A stretch of 34,235 nt of DNA from NCBI GenBank assembly GCA_019136515.1, contig JAGVUB010000120.1, forward strand, positions 1 to 34,235. The letters are read 5' to 3'. This stretch comes from Verrucomicrobiota bacterium. Lineage in GTDB: Bacteria > Verrucomicrobiota > Verrucomicrobiia > Opitutales > Opitutaceae. Each line of letters begins with the position of its first letter. Within the stretch, counting starts at the first letter, position 1. A program made the translations under genes and the position numbers. Below are positions 12,736 to 23,011 of this stretch, one piece after another. Under the pieces are notes generated by a model that worked only from the letters and a program-made list of their open reading frames with translations, had not been told where the DNA came from and did not search any database.

Positions 12736-15267
12736 TCACTCGGCGCGCAGCGCGACGATCGGGTCGACCCTGGTGGCGCGGCGGGCGGGGATCCAGGCGG
12801 CGAGGACCGCCGCGGTGGCCAGCAGGGCGGTGGCGCCGCCGAGCACGAACGGGTCGAACGGGCTCACCCGGTAGAGCAGCGCCGAGAGCGCGTGGCCCAC
12901 GGCCACCGCGAGGAGGAGACCGACGCCGAGGGACAACGCCGTTTGCCGGATGCCCTGGCCGAGGAACAACCGCAGCACATCGGCGGGACGCGCTCCGATC
13001 GCCATGCGGATACCGATCTCCCGCTCGCGGCGGGCAACCGCGTAGGACTTCACTCCGTACACCCCGGCCACGGCCAGCACCAGTGCGATGCCACCGAAGA
13101 CGCCGAAGAAGATGGCGCCGAGGCGCACGACCCAGAAGCCGACATTGGACTCGACGATGTCGGGGAGAGTCCGCAGCGCGAGCAGCGGCAGGTTGGGGTC
13201 GGCGCTCCGCAGCGCGACGCGCAGGGCCGGCACGGAGGACTCCAGGGCGCCGGCGTCCGAACGTTGCATACGCACATGGAGGAAGGCGCCGCCGGCGAAA
13301 CCGCGGGCGAAGGGCACGAAAAGGCGTCTGGGCGGTTCGGCGGCGAGGATGTCGTGCCGATGGGCGGCGACGATGCCCACGACCTCGAGCTCAGGGCGCG
13401 AACCGTCGCTCTCCGGGGTCGACAACTGCACGTGCTCGCCGAGCGCGTCGCGGTCGGGGAAGAGGCGCCGGGCCATGGTTTCGTCGAGGATCACGACCCG
13501 GGCGGCGGGATCGTCCTCCTCGGCGGCGGTGAAGCCGCGCCCGCGCAGCAGAGGCACTCCGAGCGTGGCGAAGTAGTCGCCGGCGATGGCGGTGAAGAGG
13601 CCGTTGGCAAACTGGGGTTTGCCGTCCTGGCCGACGGCGCCGCCCACGGCGCTGAGCGCGCGGGTGTCGTTGAGTGCGCCGAACGGCAACAACGTGGCGA
13701 GCGCGACGCGCTGGGCGCCGGGCTGGCGCCCAGCCTGATCCAACGCCGCGCGGCTGCGCTGCCGCATGGCGGGGCGGTCGAGCGCGAGCAACGAGTAGTC
13801 GAGTTCGGCGACCAGGCCGCCGCGCGGATCGAAACCGGGCGAGACGGTCCTGGCCGCGAGTGCGCCGCGCAAGAACAGTCCGGCGCTGAAGACGAGCGTG
13901 AGCGCCAACGCGAGTTGGGCCATCACGAGCAGTTGCCGCGGCGCGAAGAAGCCGGAGAACGTGCGTCGTCCGTGCGCCTCGTCGCCTTGCGCCTTGAGGG
14001 CGACGGTCACGTCCGGTTTCGACACCCGCCATGCCGGCACGAGGGCGAAGAGGAGCGTGGCCAACGTGCAGAAACCGAAGGTTGCCCCGACGATCCGCAG
14101 ATCCGGCTCGAGCGGCAGCACGATGGCGAAATGCAGGGTGCTGAGCAATTGCGCGACGGAGTCGATGAGCAGGGCGTTCGCCCAGGCGGAAACGAGGAGA
14201 CCGAGCGCGCCGCCCGCCAGCGCCAGCACCAGGCCCTCGGTGAGCAGCTGCCGGATGAGAATCCAGCGGGTGGCGCCGACTGCCGAGCGGACGGCGAACT
14301 CACGGGCGCGGGCGGTGCCGCGGGCGAGCATGAGATTGGCGAGGTTGAGGCAGGCGATGAGCAGCACCACGCCGGCCAGGGCGAGCAGGAGCACGGCGAA
14401 GCGGCCCACGCCCGACTCGGGGCTCGGCTCGGTGTTGAGGCTGAACCGCGGCAACGGCTGAACCAGCAACGAGCGCGGTCCGGCGGCCGGGTCTGCGCGT
14501 ACGGAGTCGAGCCGTGCCGCCAAGGCGGGAAGGTGCGCCGCCGCGGTCTCGGGCGTCAGCCCGGGGTGGAGGCGCCCGACGAGATTCAGCTCGAAACTGC
14601 GCGGGTCCTCCAGCCGTTGGCCGCTCGCCCGCGAGTCGGTGAACGCAGTAACCAGGTTGCGAACACCCAGCGGCAGCCACAGCTCCGGGCCGACGACGGC
14701 GTTGCCGCCGCTGAACGTGCGCGGCATCACCCCGACGACGGTGAAAAGGTGGCCGTTGAGGCGCAGCGGGCTGCCGATGATGTCGCTGCGGCGGCCGAGA
14801 CGGCGCCAGAGCGCATCGCTGAGCACCGCCACCGGGATCGCCGCGCCGGCGCGGGACTCCTCGGCCGTGAAGAAGCGGCCCTGGGCCGGCATCGCTCCGT
14901 GGATGCGAAAGTAGCCGTCGTCGACCAGAAACGTGATGCTGCGCCGCACGGTCTCGCCGAGGCCCACGCCGACGGAGGTGTATTCGACCGCCCCGAGGTC
15001 GGCGAAGACGTCGTTCGCCTGTTGGAGCGCGCCGAACTCGGCGTACGAGAACTGGCGGAAGTCGCGTGCGGCGCCTTGGCGGGCGGTGAAGAGGTTGACG
15101 ACCTCCTCGGGCCGGTGGGCGATGAAGGGACGCAGAAAGGCGGCGTCGACGATGGCGAAGATCCCGGAGTTGACGCCGATGGCGGCGGCGAGGCTGCACA
15201 CCGCGAGCGCGGTGAACCCGGGGGCACGGGCGAGGAGACGCAGGGCGAAGCGGAGATCTTGGAGCAT
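12736..15267 (-). CDS. ABC transporter permease, ADOP/MacB-FtsX type (permease 10)
   Basis: At 843 aa this is the longest of the seven paralogues. N-terminus LQDLRFALRLLARAPGFTAL, TM1 with AIGVNSGIFAIVDAAFLRPF, a MacB-type periplasmic domain, a first FtsX core with AVRSAVGATRWILIRQLL, a second periplasmic domain, and a C-terminal core with [17 protein letters not shown]. It ends [17 protein letters not shown]. The ATG at 15267 is used; the in-frame extension to 15288 overlaps the upstream stop region and lacks homology. Only 10 bp separate it from permease 11, so the two are translated from one message. No ATPase domain is fused. Confidence 0.9.
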   Translation of the reverse strand: MLQDLRFALRLLARAPGFTALAVCSLAAAIGVNSGIFAIVDAAFLRPFIAHRPEEVVNLFTARQGAARDFRQFSYAEFGALQQANDVFADLGAVEYTSVGVGLGETVRRSITFLVDDGYFRIHGAMPAQGRFFTAEESRAGAAIPVAVLSDALWRRLGRRSDIIGSPLRLNGHLFTVVGVMPRTFSGGNAVVGPELWLPLGVRNLVTAFTDSRASGQRLEDPRSFELNLVGRLHPGLTPETAAAHLPALAARLDSVRADPAAGPRSLLVQPLPRFSLNTEPSPESGVGRFAVLLLALAGVVLLIACLNLANLMLARGTARAREFAVRSAVGATRWILIRQLLTEGLVLALAGGALGLLVSAWANALLIDSVAQLLSTLHFAIVLPLEPDLRIVGATFGFCTLATLLFALVPAWRVSKPDVTVALKAQGDEAHGRRTFSGFFAPRQLLVMAQLALALTLVFSAGLFLRGALAARTVSPGFDPRGGLVAELDYSLLALDRPAMRQRSRAALDQAGRQPGAQRVALATLLPFGALNDTRALSAVGGAVGQDGKPQFANGLFTAIAGDYFATLGVPLLRGRGFTAAEEDDPAARVVILDETMARRLFPDRDALGEHVQLSTPESDGSRPELEVVGIVAAHRHDILAAEPPRRLFVPFARGFAGGAFLHVRMQRSDAGALESSVPALRVALRSADPNLPLLALRTLPDIVESNVGFWVVRLGAIFFGVFGGIALVLAVAGVYGVKSYAVARREREIGIRMAIGARPADVLRLFLGQGIRQTALSLGVGLLLAVAVGHALSALLYRVSPFDPFVLGGATALLATAAVLAAWIPARRATRVDPIVALRAE

Positions 15268-15277
15268 GGAGGGAAAG

Positions 15278-17698
15278 TTACTCGGCACGCAGGGCGACGA
15301 TGGGGTCGACGCGGGTGGCGCGGCGTGTGGGCAGCCAGCAGGCGAGCAACGCGCTGAGCAGCAGGAGTCCGGTCGCGGCGGCGAAGGTGAGCGGATCGTG
15401 CGGGGCGATGCCGTAGAGCAGGCCGGCCATCAGCCGGGTGAGCAGCAGGGCGATCGCGAGTCCGAGGCCGAGACCGGGCAGGAGCAGCCGCAGGTTGCGG
15501 CTGAAGACGTGGGCGAGGATGGCGCCGCGGCTGGCGCCGAGCGCGGCGCGGATGCCAAACTCACGGGTGCGCTGCACGACGGAGTAGGCGACGACTCCGT
15601 ACAGCCCGAGCGCGGCGACGAGCAGGGCGAGCCCGGCAAACAGACCGAGCAGCAGCGTCTGGAGCCGGCGCGGCGCAAGCTCGCGGTCGACGATGGCCGC
15701 GAGGGTCGTGGCTTCGACGACGGGCAGGCCGGGATTGACGGCGGCGAGCTCGCGTCGCAGTTGCGCGACGACGGTGCGCGGGTCGGCGGCGGTGCGCACG
15801 ACGAGCTGGGCCGCCGGCTCCCAGAGCTGGTCGCACGAGAAGTAGACTTCGGGCGCGCCGGCGCGGTCGATGCCCTTCTGGCGCATGTCGCCGACGATGC
15901 CCACAACGGTCGCCCACGGACCGTCGCCGTTGCGCAGACGCTGGCCGACGGGATCTTCGAGGTCGGGCCAGAGAGTGCGCGCGAGCGCGGTGTTGACGAC
16001 CACGACGGGGGGCTGGCCCTCGGTGTCGGTGGGCGCGAGCGTGCGGCCACGCAGCAGGGGCACGCCGAGGGTGGCGAAGTATCCGGGGGAGACGGAGCGG
16101 CGGTTGACGGTGACCGACTCGCCAGCGGGGGCGGAGGAGCGCGGGCGTTCGGGGACGAACTGCGCCATGTTGCCCTTGTTGAGCAGCGGGACGCCGTTGG
16201 TGAAGGCGGCGGAGGCGACGCCCGGGATGGCCTCGATGCGGCGGAGGGCCTCGCGGTAGAAGCCCGAGCGGGCGGCTCGCGAGTTGCCGTAGTGTTGCCA
16301 GAGGGCGTTGCCGGAGAGTCGGGCGACGACCACGCGTTCGGAACGGAAGCCGAGGTCGGCCGAGCGCAGCTGGTCGAAGGTTCGCACGAGCAGGCCGGCG
16401 CCGACGATCAGCGTGAGCGAGAGGGCGAGCTGCACGACGACGAGCGCAGCCTGGAAGCGGCCGGTGCGCAGGCCGAGGCTGGTGCGTGCGCCGCTTTGTT
16501 TGCTGGCGGCGAAGCCGGCGGCGCGAGTGACCTGCCAGAGGGGAGCACAACCGATGAGCAGGATGGTGGCGAGCGTGGCGGCCAGCGCGAAGCCGAGCAC
16601 GCGCCAGTCGAGGGCGAGCGGCGCGAGCATGGCGAGCTCCGCGGGCACGAGCGGGCGGAGCAGCTCCATGCTCCAGAGTGCGACGTGCAGCCCGAGGGCA
16701 CCGCCGAGCAGGCCGAGCACGCCGGCCTCCAGCAAGGCGTGGCGCATGAGGTGGCGCGGCGCAGCGCCGAGCGCCAGCCGTAGCGCGGTCTCGTGGCTGC
16801 GGCCGAGGAAGCGCGCCAGCATCAGGTTGGCGAGATTGGCACAGGCGGTGAAGAGCAGGAGGCCGACGGCGGCGGACAACACGAGGTAGAGCGGGCGGAC
16901 CTTGCCGGTGACGTGTTCGGCGAGCGGTGTCGCAAAGGTGCCGAGGTCGGCGTTGGTATCCGGGTACTCGTGCTGGAGGCGGGCGGCGATGGCCTCGAGG
17001 TCGGCGTTGGCCTGCGCGAGGGTGACGCCGGGCTTGAGGCGGCCGGCGACGAAGAAGTTGTGGCGGTGGCGGTTTCTCAGGGCGTCGGCGTCGTAGAGGG
17101 CGCCGAGCGGAATCCAGAGCGCGTCGGTCTGGCCGGGGATGGCGAAGCCGGGCGGCATGATGCCGATGACGGTGTAGGGCTCGCCGCCGAGTTGCACCGT
17201 GCGGCCGACGAGCTGCGGGTCCTGTGCGAAGCGACGGTGCCAGAGTCCGTGGCTGAGCACGACGGTCTTGGCGGAGCCGGGGAGGTCTTCGCCTTCGGCC
17301 CAGAGGCGGCCGGCGACGGGCTTGGCCTGCAACGCGAGGAAGAGGCTGGCGGTGACGAGCCCGCAGGGAACCTCCTCGGCATCGCCGGTGCCGGTGAGAA
17401 GCATCGCGCCGCTTTCGTGGAGGCCCATTTCCTGAAATGTGCGGTTCTGGGCGCGCCAGTCGGCGTAGTTGGCCATCGCCGCCGGGCTGTAGTGCAGGCC
17501 GAAGAGGCTGGTCTTTTCCCAGACGGCGACGAGGCGGTCGGGCGCGGGAAAGGGCAGCGGGCGCAGCAGGGCGGCGTTGATCGCGCTGAAGATCGCGGTG
17601 TTGGTTCCGATCGCCAGGGCGAGCGTGGCGACGACCACGACGGTGAAGCCGGGAGCGCGGAGCAACGCACGGGCGATCAGGCGGAGATCGAGGAGCAT
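15278..17698 (-). CDS. ABC transporter permease, ADOP/MacB-FtsX type (permease 11)
   Basis: An 806-aa permease. The start is set at the ATG at 17698, giving [18 protein letters not shown] like the other copies; the open frame upstream is a shadow of permease 12. Features: TM1 with [15 protein letters not shown] followed by [13 protein letters not shown], a first FtsX core with [14 protein letters not shown], a second periplasmic domain, and a final core with [17 protein letters not shown]. It ends [17 protein letters not shown]. It lies 41 bp downstream of permease 12 and 10 bp upstream of permease 10, within the unit that starts at the sigma-54-type promoter at 20265-20280. Confidence 0.9.
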   Translation of the reverse strand: MLLDLRLIARALLRAPGFTVVVVATLALAIGTNTAIFSAINAALLRPLPFPAPDRLVAVWEKTSLFGLHYSPAAMANYADWRAQNRTFQEMGLHESGAMLLTGTGDAEEVPCGLVTASLFLALQAKPVAGRLWAEGEDLPGSAKTVVLSHGLWHRRFAQDPQLVGRTVQLGGEPYTVIGIMPPGFAIPGQTDALWIPLGALYDADALRNRHRHNFFVAGRLKPGVTLAQANADLEAIAARLQHEYPDTNADLGTFATPLAEHVTGKVRPLYLVLSAAVGLLLFTACANLANLMLARFLGRSHETALRLALGAAPRHLMRHALLEAGVLGLLGGALGLHVALWSMELLRPLVPAELAMLAPLALDWRVLGFALAATLATILLIGCAPLWQVTRAAGFAASKQSGARTSLGLRTGRFQAALVVVQLALSLTLIVGAGLLVRTFDQLRSADLGFRSERVVVARLSGNALWQHYGNSRAARSGFYREALRRIEAIPGVASAAFTNGVPLLNKGNMAQFVPERPRSSAPAGESVTVNRRSVSPGYFATLGVPLLRGRTLAPTDTEGQPPVVVVNTALARTLWPDLEDPVGQRLRNGDGPWATVVGIVGDMRQKGIDRAGAPEVYFSCDQLWEPAAQLVVRTAADPRTVVAQLRRELAAVNPGLPVVEATTLAAIVDRELAPRRLQTLLLGLFAGLALLVAALGLYGVVAYSVVQRTREFGIRAALGASRGAILAHVFSRNLRLLLPGLGLGLAIALLLTRLMAGLLYGIAPHDPLTFAAATGLLLLSALLACWLPTRRATRVDPIVALRAE

Positions 17699-17739
17699 TG
17701 GGAGCGGCGGGGGCGTGGGGGGCGATCGAGGAGGGCAGT

Positions 17740-20223
17740 CTATTCGGTCCTCAACGCGACGAGCGGGTCGACGCGGGTGGCGCGGCGAGCAGGGAGAAGA
17801 CAGGCGGCGCCGGCCACAACGAGCAGCGGCAGGGCGGCGGCCAGGTAGGCGTAGGCGTCGATCCCCGACAGACCGAAGAGCTGGCTTTGGATCAGTTTGG
17901 CGCCGGCGAAGGCGCCGAGGCTGCCGAGGGCGGCGCCGACGGCGACGAGCAGCAGGCCGGAGCCGAGGATTTCGCGCAACACGTCGGCCGGGCGGGCGCC
18001 GAGAGCCATGCGGATGCCGATCTTGCGGGTGCGGCGGCCGACGTTGAAGGCGAGCACGCCGTAGATGCCGATGGCGGAGAGCAGCAGGCCGACGGCGCCG
18101 AAGAAGGCGAAGAGGCCGGTGTTGAAGCGGCGGCCGGCGCTGCGTTCGGCGATGCGTTCGCTCATGACCTTGATGTCGTAGACGGTCTCGTTGGGCGCGA
18201 CGGTCTTGACCACTTGGCGGACCGAGCCGAGCAGGGCGGCCGGGTCCTGCCGCGAACGCACGACGAGGTGGTAGGTCATCGGCATCGGGAACTGGCGGAT
18301 CGGGACGTAGAACTCGGGCGTGACTTCCTGGTCGAGACCGCGCTGGGCGGTGTTGCCGACGATGCCGACGATGCGGAACCGCGGCAGGTTCATCTGCGGC
18401 TGGCCCATCTGGAGGAGCCGGCCGAGCGCATCCTCGCCGGGCCAGAGCATCTCGGCCAAGCGCTGGCTGACGACGCACTGGATCTCGAAGTTGCGGTAGA
18501 TCTCCACGAAGGCCTTCTCGGTGAGCTCGCCGTTGGGCGGCATGTCCGGCTGGGGCTCATGGCCGTCGAACCCGTGACCACTCCGTAGCGGGATACCCAT
18601 GGCACGGAAATAGTCGGGGGTGACGACGTGCGAATAGGCGGACGGCTGGTTCTCCGGCGCCGGCGCGGGGCGGTCGGTGGCGAAGACGGTGCTGCTGGAG
18701 GTGTTCCAAGTGAAGGGCAGCGAGGAGCCGAAGGCGGCGGACTCGACCTCGGGCAGGGCCTGCACGGCGGCAACGAGCTCCTCGTGGTAGCGCGCGAAGC
18801 CGAGCGGGTCGCGCCGGTACTCCTCCATGGTGGGCGGGGAGACGCGCAGGGTGAGCACGCGCTCGGGCGACAGGCCGGAGGGCACGCGCGAGAGCAGCCA
18901 GAGACTGCGGATCATCAGGCCGGCGCCGACGAGGAGCATGAGCGCGAGGCCGACCTGGGCGACGACCAGCAGATCCGGGAGATGGAGACGGCCGAAGCGC
19001 GTGCGGACGAAGCGGCGGGTGTTCTTGAGGGCATCGTTGGGGTCGTGGCGAGCGAGGCGCCAAGCCGGGAAGACGCCGAAACCCAGGCCGGTGAGCAGAG
19101 CGAGGGCGGCGCTGAAGAGCACGACGCGGTGGTCGAGACCGACGTTGCCGCCGCCGATGGCCTGCAGTTCCCAGGGCATGAGACGGCGCGCGAGCTCGCA
19201 GCCCCAGGCGCCGAGGAGCAGGCCGAGGGCGCCGCCGCCGGCGGCGAGCACCAGGCTCTCGGTGAGGAGCTGGCGGAGAAGATGGCCGCGGGTTGCGCCG
19301 AGGGAGGTGCGGATGGCCATCTCGCGTTCGCGGGTGCCGGCGCGGGCGAGCAGCATGTTGGCGATGTTCACGCAGGCGATGAGCAGGACCATGCCGACGG
19401 CGCCAAAGAGCAGAAAGAGGGTGTTGCGCGAGCCGCTGGTGTACTGCTCCTGGAGCGGGAGCAGGCCGGCGGAGATGCCGGCGTTGTCCTTGGGGTAGTC
19501 CTGCGCGAGGCGCGCGGCGATCGCGGCGATCTGGGTGCGGGCAATCTCCGGTGTCACGCCTGGCTTGAGGCGGGCGACAACCTCGGTGCCGTTGTGGTTG
19601 CTGCGCATCTTGAGGAAGGTCTGCGCGGCGAAGGGGGCGACGGGCACGACCAGATCCATCTGCTGGTGGAACCGGAAGGAGGCCGGCAGGACGCCGGCGA
19701 CCGAGACGGCGGTGCCTTCGAGGCGGAGCGTGCGGCCGACCACGTCGGCGGCGCCGCCGAACGAGCGTTGCCAGAGTTCGTGACCGAGCCAGACGGAGGG
19801 GGCGGCGCCCTCGGTGTCGTCGGCCGGGGCGAGGTCGCGGCCGAGGGCGGCGCGCACCCCGAGGATCGTGAAGAAGTCGGCGGAGACATAGCCGACGGTG
19901 GGGCGCTCGGCGCCCTGCGGCGTCTCGAGTTTGGCGGAGGCGGTGCGGTAGATGGCGAGGGCGGAGAAGACGTCTTGGGCCTGCTGCCAGTCGAGGAAGT
20001 TGGGATAGGAGACGGACTGTTTCGGCCACTGGCGGCTGCTCTCGTGGACGCGCACGAGTTGCGCGGGCTCCGGATACGGAAGCGGTCGCAGGAAGGTGGC
20101 GTTGACGATGCCGAAGATCGCGGTGTTGGCGCCGAGCCCGAGGGCGAGCGTGAGGATCACGACGGCGGTGAACCCCGGGGCTTTGCGGAACTGACGAAGG
20201 GCGTAGCGGAGATTCTGAAACAT
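17740..20223 (-). CDS. ABC transporter permease, ADOP/MacB-FtsX type (permease 12)
   Basis: An 827-aa permease with the family start [20 protein letters not shown]1 ([17 protein letters not shown]) followed by [13 protein letters not shown], and a periplasmic MacB-like domain. The first FtsX core has [18 protein letters not shown]; the second core has [17 protein letters not shown]; the tail is [17 protein letters not shown]. It is the first gene of a probable seven-gene unit (permeases 12, 11, 10, sugar-binding-like protein, ATPase, permeases 7, 6). A strong -24/-12 promoter match lies 42 bp upstream of the ATG, with a matching upstream activator motif at 20367-20393, so activator-dependent sigma-54 transcription is likely. 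Confidence 0.92.
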   Translation of the reverse strand: MFQNLRYALRQFRKAPGFTAVVILTLALGLGANTAIFGIVNATFLRPLPYPEPAQLVRVHESSRQWPKQSVSYPNFLDWQQAQDVFSALAIYRTASAKLETPQGAERPTVGYVSADFFTILGVRAALGRDLAPADDTEGAAPSVWLGHELWQRSFGGAADVVGRTLRLEGTAVSVAGVLPASFRFHQQMDLVVPVAPFAAQTFLKMRSNHNGTEVVARLKPGVTPEIARTQIAAIAARLAQDYPKDNAGISAGLLPLQEQYTSGSRNTLFLLFGAVGMVLLIACVNIANMLLARAGTREREMAIRTSLGATRGHLLRQLLTESLVLAAGGGALGLLLGAWGCELARRLMPWELQAIGGGNVGLDHRVVLFSAALALLTGLGFGVFPAWRLARHDPNDALKNTRRFVRTRFGRLHLPDLLVVAQVGLALMLLVGAGLMIRSLWLLSRVPSGLSPERVLTLRVSPPTMEEYRRDPLGFARYHEELVAAVQALPEVESAAFGSSLPFTWNTSSSTVFATDRPAPAPENQPSAYSHVVTPDYFRAMGIPLRSGHGFDGHEPQPDMPPNGELTEKAFVEIYRNFEIQCVVSQRLAEMLWPGEDALGRLLQMGQPQMNLPRFRIVGIVGNTAQRGLDQEVTPEFYVPIRQFPMPMTYHLVVRSRQDPAALLGSVRQVVKTVAPNETVYDIKVMSERIAERSAGRRFNTGLFAFFGAVGLLLSAIGIYGVLAFNVGRRTRKIGIRMALGARPADVLREILGSGLLLVAVGAALGSLGAFAGAKLIQSQLFGLSGIDAYAYLAAALPLLVVAGAACLLPARRATRVDPLVALRTE

Positions 20224-20264
20224 GGCGGGGAGAGCGCGTGGGCGGAGTGGCGACGCAGGGTCAA

Positions 20265-20280
20265 CGCAAGGGCTGTGCCA
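20265..20280 (-). promoter_or_regulatory. Sigma-54 (-24/-12) promoter for permease 12 unit
   Basis: On the minus strand the sequence is TGGCACAGCCCTTGCG. It matches the consensus TGGCAC-N5-TTGC with the GG and GC dinucleotides in exact spacing. The predicted start site, near 20254, is about 30 bp before the ATG at 20223. Near-identical sites lie upstream of permease 14 and of the adaptor gene. Confidence 0.8.
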
Positions 20281-20366
20281 TCGGGAACGGTGATGCGTTA
20301 GGCGTTGTGATACAGCGGGAAACGGAGAACGGACCCGCGTGGCGCGGACCGGAGTGCCTTGGCGGT

Positions 20367-20393
20367 GGGAAAGCGGATTCCCGGATTCGGGAC
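20367..20393. promoter_or_regulatory. Predicted activator binding site (GGGA-N8-TCCC-N6-GGGA)
   Basis: GGGA at 20367-20370, TCCC at 20379-20382 and GGGAC at 20389-20393. The spacing is identical to the sites at 25625-25651 and 29351-29377. The centre of the TCCC-N6-GGGA palindrome is 105.5 bp from the -24 end of the promoter, the same as at permease 14. Confidence 0.7.
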
Positions 20394-20418
20394 GGGGACG
20401 TCGCGGCGGGGCGAGCGC

Positions 20419-22842
20419 CTACTCGGTGCGCAGGGCGACCAGGGGGTCGACCCGGGTGGCCCGACGGGCGGGCAGACAGGTGGCGGCGACGACGATCAGC
20501 AGGAGCGCGGCGGACATCAGCAGGAAGACCACGGGGTCGAAGGCGCTCACGCCGTGGATGAAGCTGGTGAGGAGCCGGGAGACCGCGGCGGTGAGGCCGA
20601 GGCCCACGAGAATTCCGACGATGGCGAGCCCGAGGCCCTCGCGGCCGACGAGCCGGAGCACATCGGCGGGGCTGGCGCCGAGCGCCAAACGGATGCCGAA
20701 CTCCTGGGTGCGCTGGCCGATGGCGTGGGCCATGACGGCGTAGACGCCCATCGCGGCGAGGAACAGGGCGACGGCGCCGAGGGCGGAGAGCAGATTGGTG
20801 GCGATGCGCTGCCCGAGCAATCCGTGCGCGGCGGCTTCGGTCATCGGGATGGTGCCGTAGAGTTCAACGCGGGGATCGACGGAGGCGACGGCCTGCCGGA
20901 GGACATTGGCGAAGGCGGCGGGATCGCCGGCGGTGCGCACGCAGATGTTGAGGTCGAGGTCGGGCAGGCGCTGCCGGTAGGGCAGGTAAAAGAAGCAGCG
21001 CGGCTCCTCGTGGATGGTTTCGTAGCGGCCGGTCTTCACCACGCCGACGATGGTCCGCCACTGGCCGGCGCTGCGGAAGCGCCGGCCCACGGCGCCGCGG
21101 CCGGGCCAGAAGCGTTGGGCGAAGGCCTCGTTGACGATGGCGACGGGCGGAGCCTCGGCGTCGTCGGTCTCGGTGAAGTCGCGACCGGCGAGCAACGGGA
21201 TGCGCAGGGTGTCGAAGTAGCCGGGCGAGAGCGCGGCGTATTCGTAGGTCGGGTCCTGGCCGGCGGGGGGCACGTAGCCCTCGACCTCGGCGCCGAGGCC
21301 CTTGCAGCCGCCGAAACCGAGCGGGAACCAGGTGGCGAGCGCGGCCTGTTCGACGCCCGGCAGAGTCGCGAGGCGTTGCTCGAGCTGGCGGTAGAAGACC
21401 ATGGCGGTCTCCGAGTTGTGGCCGTTCATGCCGACCTGGAGCTGGGCGACGAGCACGTGCTCGGGGTCGAACCCGAGGTCGAGGCGCGAGGCCTCACGCA
21501 GCCCTTTGAGGCAGAGGCCGGAGGCGATGAGCAGCGTGAGCGCGAGGGCCACCTCGGCGACGACGAGCGTGCGGGCAACGCGGTGACGGCTGGTGCCGCC
21601 GGTGGAGCGGCCGCTTTCCTTGAGCGTCTCGTACAGGCGCGGGCTGAGGGACTGGAGCGCGGGGAGGAGTCCGAAGAAGATCCCGGCGGCGAGCGCGAGC
21701 AGGAGGGTCAGGCCGATCGTGGGGGCGTCCAGACGGAAGCCGGAGAGGTCGATCGGCATGTTGCTGCGCGGGACGAACCAACCGAGGAGATCGACGCCCC
21801 AGGTGGCGACGACGAGGCCGAGGAGGCCGGCCGGGAGGGCGAGCGCGATGCTCTCGGTGAGGAGCTGGCGGACCAGGCGCCGGCGGCTGGCGCCGGTGGC
21901 GAGGCGGATGGCGATCTCGCGGCGGCGGCTCTCGGCGCGGGCGAGCATGAGATTGGCAACGTTGGCCGTGACGATCAGCAGCACGCCGAGGGTGACGGCG
22001 AGCAGGAGGTGGAGAACGGGGGCGATGCTCTGCGCGCCGTAGGGGCACTTCGTGTACGGCAGGAGGCGGTGGTGGACGCCGCGGTTGGTGCCGGGGAAGG
22101 CCGCCGCGAGGCGCGCATCGACGGTGGCGAAGGCGGCCTGTGCCTGGTCGATGGAGACGCCGGACCGGAGGCGGGCGATGGTGTGGAAACCACGGTAGTT
22201 GCGGCGCTCGAGGGAGAAGTCGCCGCGGGTGGTGATCTCCTTGAACATCGAGACGGGCGCCCAGAACTCGCAGCGCAGGCCGTTCATCGTGCCGCGAAAG
22301 ACGGCCGGGGCGACGCCGACGACGGTGAAGCGGTGGCGGTTGAGGTCGATGGTGCGGCCGACGATCTGCGGGTCGGCGCCGAAGCGCTGGCGCCAGAGGC
22401 GTTCGCCGATGACGACGACGGGGTTGCCGCCGGGGACGGTGTCCTCGCCGGGCTGGAAGCCGCGGCCGAGCAGCGGGCGCACGCCGAGCAGGTCGAAGAA
22501 ATTGGCGGAGACGATCTGGCCGTAGGTCCAGGAGAGCTCGTCGCCGACGGCGAGCGAGGCCGGGGTCGTCATCGAGACGGCGGAACCGGCGAGGACGGAG
22601 TCGAGAGCGCCGAGGTCGCGGACGTCGGGGAGCGAGGCGTTCCCGCCGCCCCAGTTGGAGAGGATGACGGCGAGGCTGGGCTGGTCGACCGCGCCGGGGA
22701 CGGGGCGCTGAACGAGGTTGCGCAGCCAGCACAGGACGGTGGCGTTGGCGCCGATGCCCAGCGCGAGCGTGACGATCACGACGGCGGTGAAGCCGGGCGA
22801 CCGGAGGAGCTGGCGCAGGGCGTAACGGAGATCCTGAAACAT
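20419..22842 (-). CDS. ABC transporter permease, ADOP/MacB-FtsX type (permease 13)
   Basis: An 807-aa permease from the ATG at 22842 (MFQDLRYALRQLLRSPGF). Fourteen extra in-frame residues upstream are translations of a heptad array and are excluded. TM1 contains GIGANATVLCWLRNLVQ, less typical than the other copies. The first FtsX core has AIRLATGASRRRLVRQLL; the C-terminal core has QEFGIRLALGASPADVL; the tail is [17 protein letters not shown]. It follows permease 14 after a 169-bp gap with two heptad arrays. No promoter of its own was seen, so it probably depends on the permease 14 promoter. Its stop is 26 bp left of the activator site that serves permease 12. Confidence 0.9.
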   Translation of the reverse strand: MFQDLRYALRQLLRSPGFTAVVIVTLALGIGANATVLCWLRNLVQRPVPGAVDQPSLAVILSNWGGGNASLPDVRDLGALDSVLAGSAVSMTTPASLAVGDELSWTYGQIVSANFFDLLGVRPLLGRGFQPGEDTVPGGNPVVVIGERLWRQRFGADPQIVGRTIDLNRHRFTVVGVAPAVFRGTMNGLRCEFWAPVSMFKEITTRGDFSLERRNYRGFHTIARLRSGVSIDQAQAAFATVDARLAAAFPGTNRGVHHRLLPYTKCPYGAQSIAPVLHLLLAVTLGVLLIVTANVANLMLARAESRRREIAIRLATGASRRRLVRQLLTESIALALPAGLLGLVVATWGVDLLGWFVPRSNMPIDLSGFRLDAPTIGLTLLLALAAGIFFGLLPALQSLSPRLYETLKESGRSTGGTSRHRVARTLVVAEVALALTLLIASGLCLKGLREASRLDLGFDPEHVLVAQLQVGMNGHNSETAMVFYRQLEQRLATLPGVEQAALATWFPLGFGGCKGLGAEVEGYVPPAGQDPTYEYAALSPGYFDTLRIPLLAGRDFTETDDAEAPPVAIVNEAFAQRFWPGRGAVGRRFRSAGQWRTIVGVVKTGRYETIHEEPRCFFYLPYRQRLPDLDLNICVRTAGDPAAFANVLRQAVASVDPRVELYGTIPMTEAAAHGLLGQRIATNLLSALGAVALFLAAMGVYAVMAHAIGQRTQEFGIRLALGASPADVLRLVGREGLGLAIVGILVGLGLTAAVSRLLTSFIHGVSAFDPVVFLLMSAALLLIVVAATCLPARRATRVDPLVALRTE

Positions 22843-22858
22843 GGAAGATGGGCGAAGG

Positions 22859-22889
22859 GCCAAGTAACAAGGGCCAAGTGACAAGTGGC
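22859..22889. repeat. Heptad array, GCCAAGT family
   Basis: Units gccaagt, aacaagg, gccaagt, gacaagt plus a partial unit, just upstream of the permease 13 start. It has the same core as the AAGTNNC arrays near 1.3, 2.5 and 8.1 kb. Confidence 0.7.
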
Positions 22890-22912
22890 GGAGGGGACGG
22901 ATTTCTGTGGCC

Positions 22913-22961
22913 GGTTTCCGGTGACCGGTAGCCGGTGGGCGGTAGGCGGCGGGCGGAGGAC
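22913..22961. repeat. Heptad array, GGTNNNC family
   Basis: Seven units: ggtttcc, ggtgacc, ggtagcc, ggtgggc, ggtaggc, ggcgggc, ggaggac. It shares ggtagcc and ggtgggc with the array at 11526-11616. It lies in the permease 14-13 gap. Confidence 0.7.
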
Positions 22962-23011
22962 GGAAGGGACGGCGAGGTGGGTGCTTGAAAGCTGGGACTT
23001 CCGCGGGAGGG

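Noticed and set aside
13686..13735. GC-rich inverted repeat (CTGGGCGCC...GGCGCCCAG) within permease 10
   Set aside because: It lies in the coding sequence of a conserved transmembrane protein and is explained by codon composition.
17699..18478. N-terminal extension of permease 11 to 1066 aa
   Set aside because: The extra residues overlap permease 12 in another frame, are Arg/Pro-rich and have no counterpart in the paralogues; the ATG at 17698 gives the standard start.
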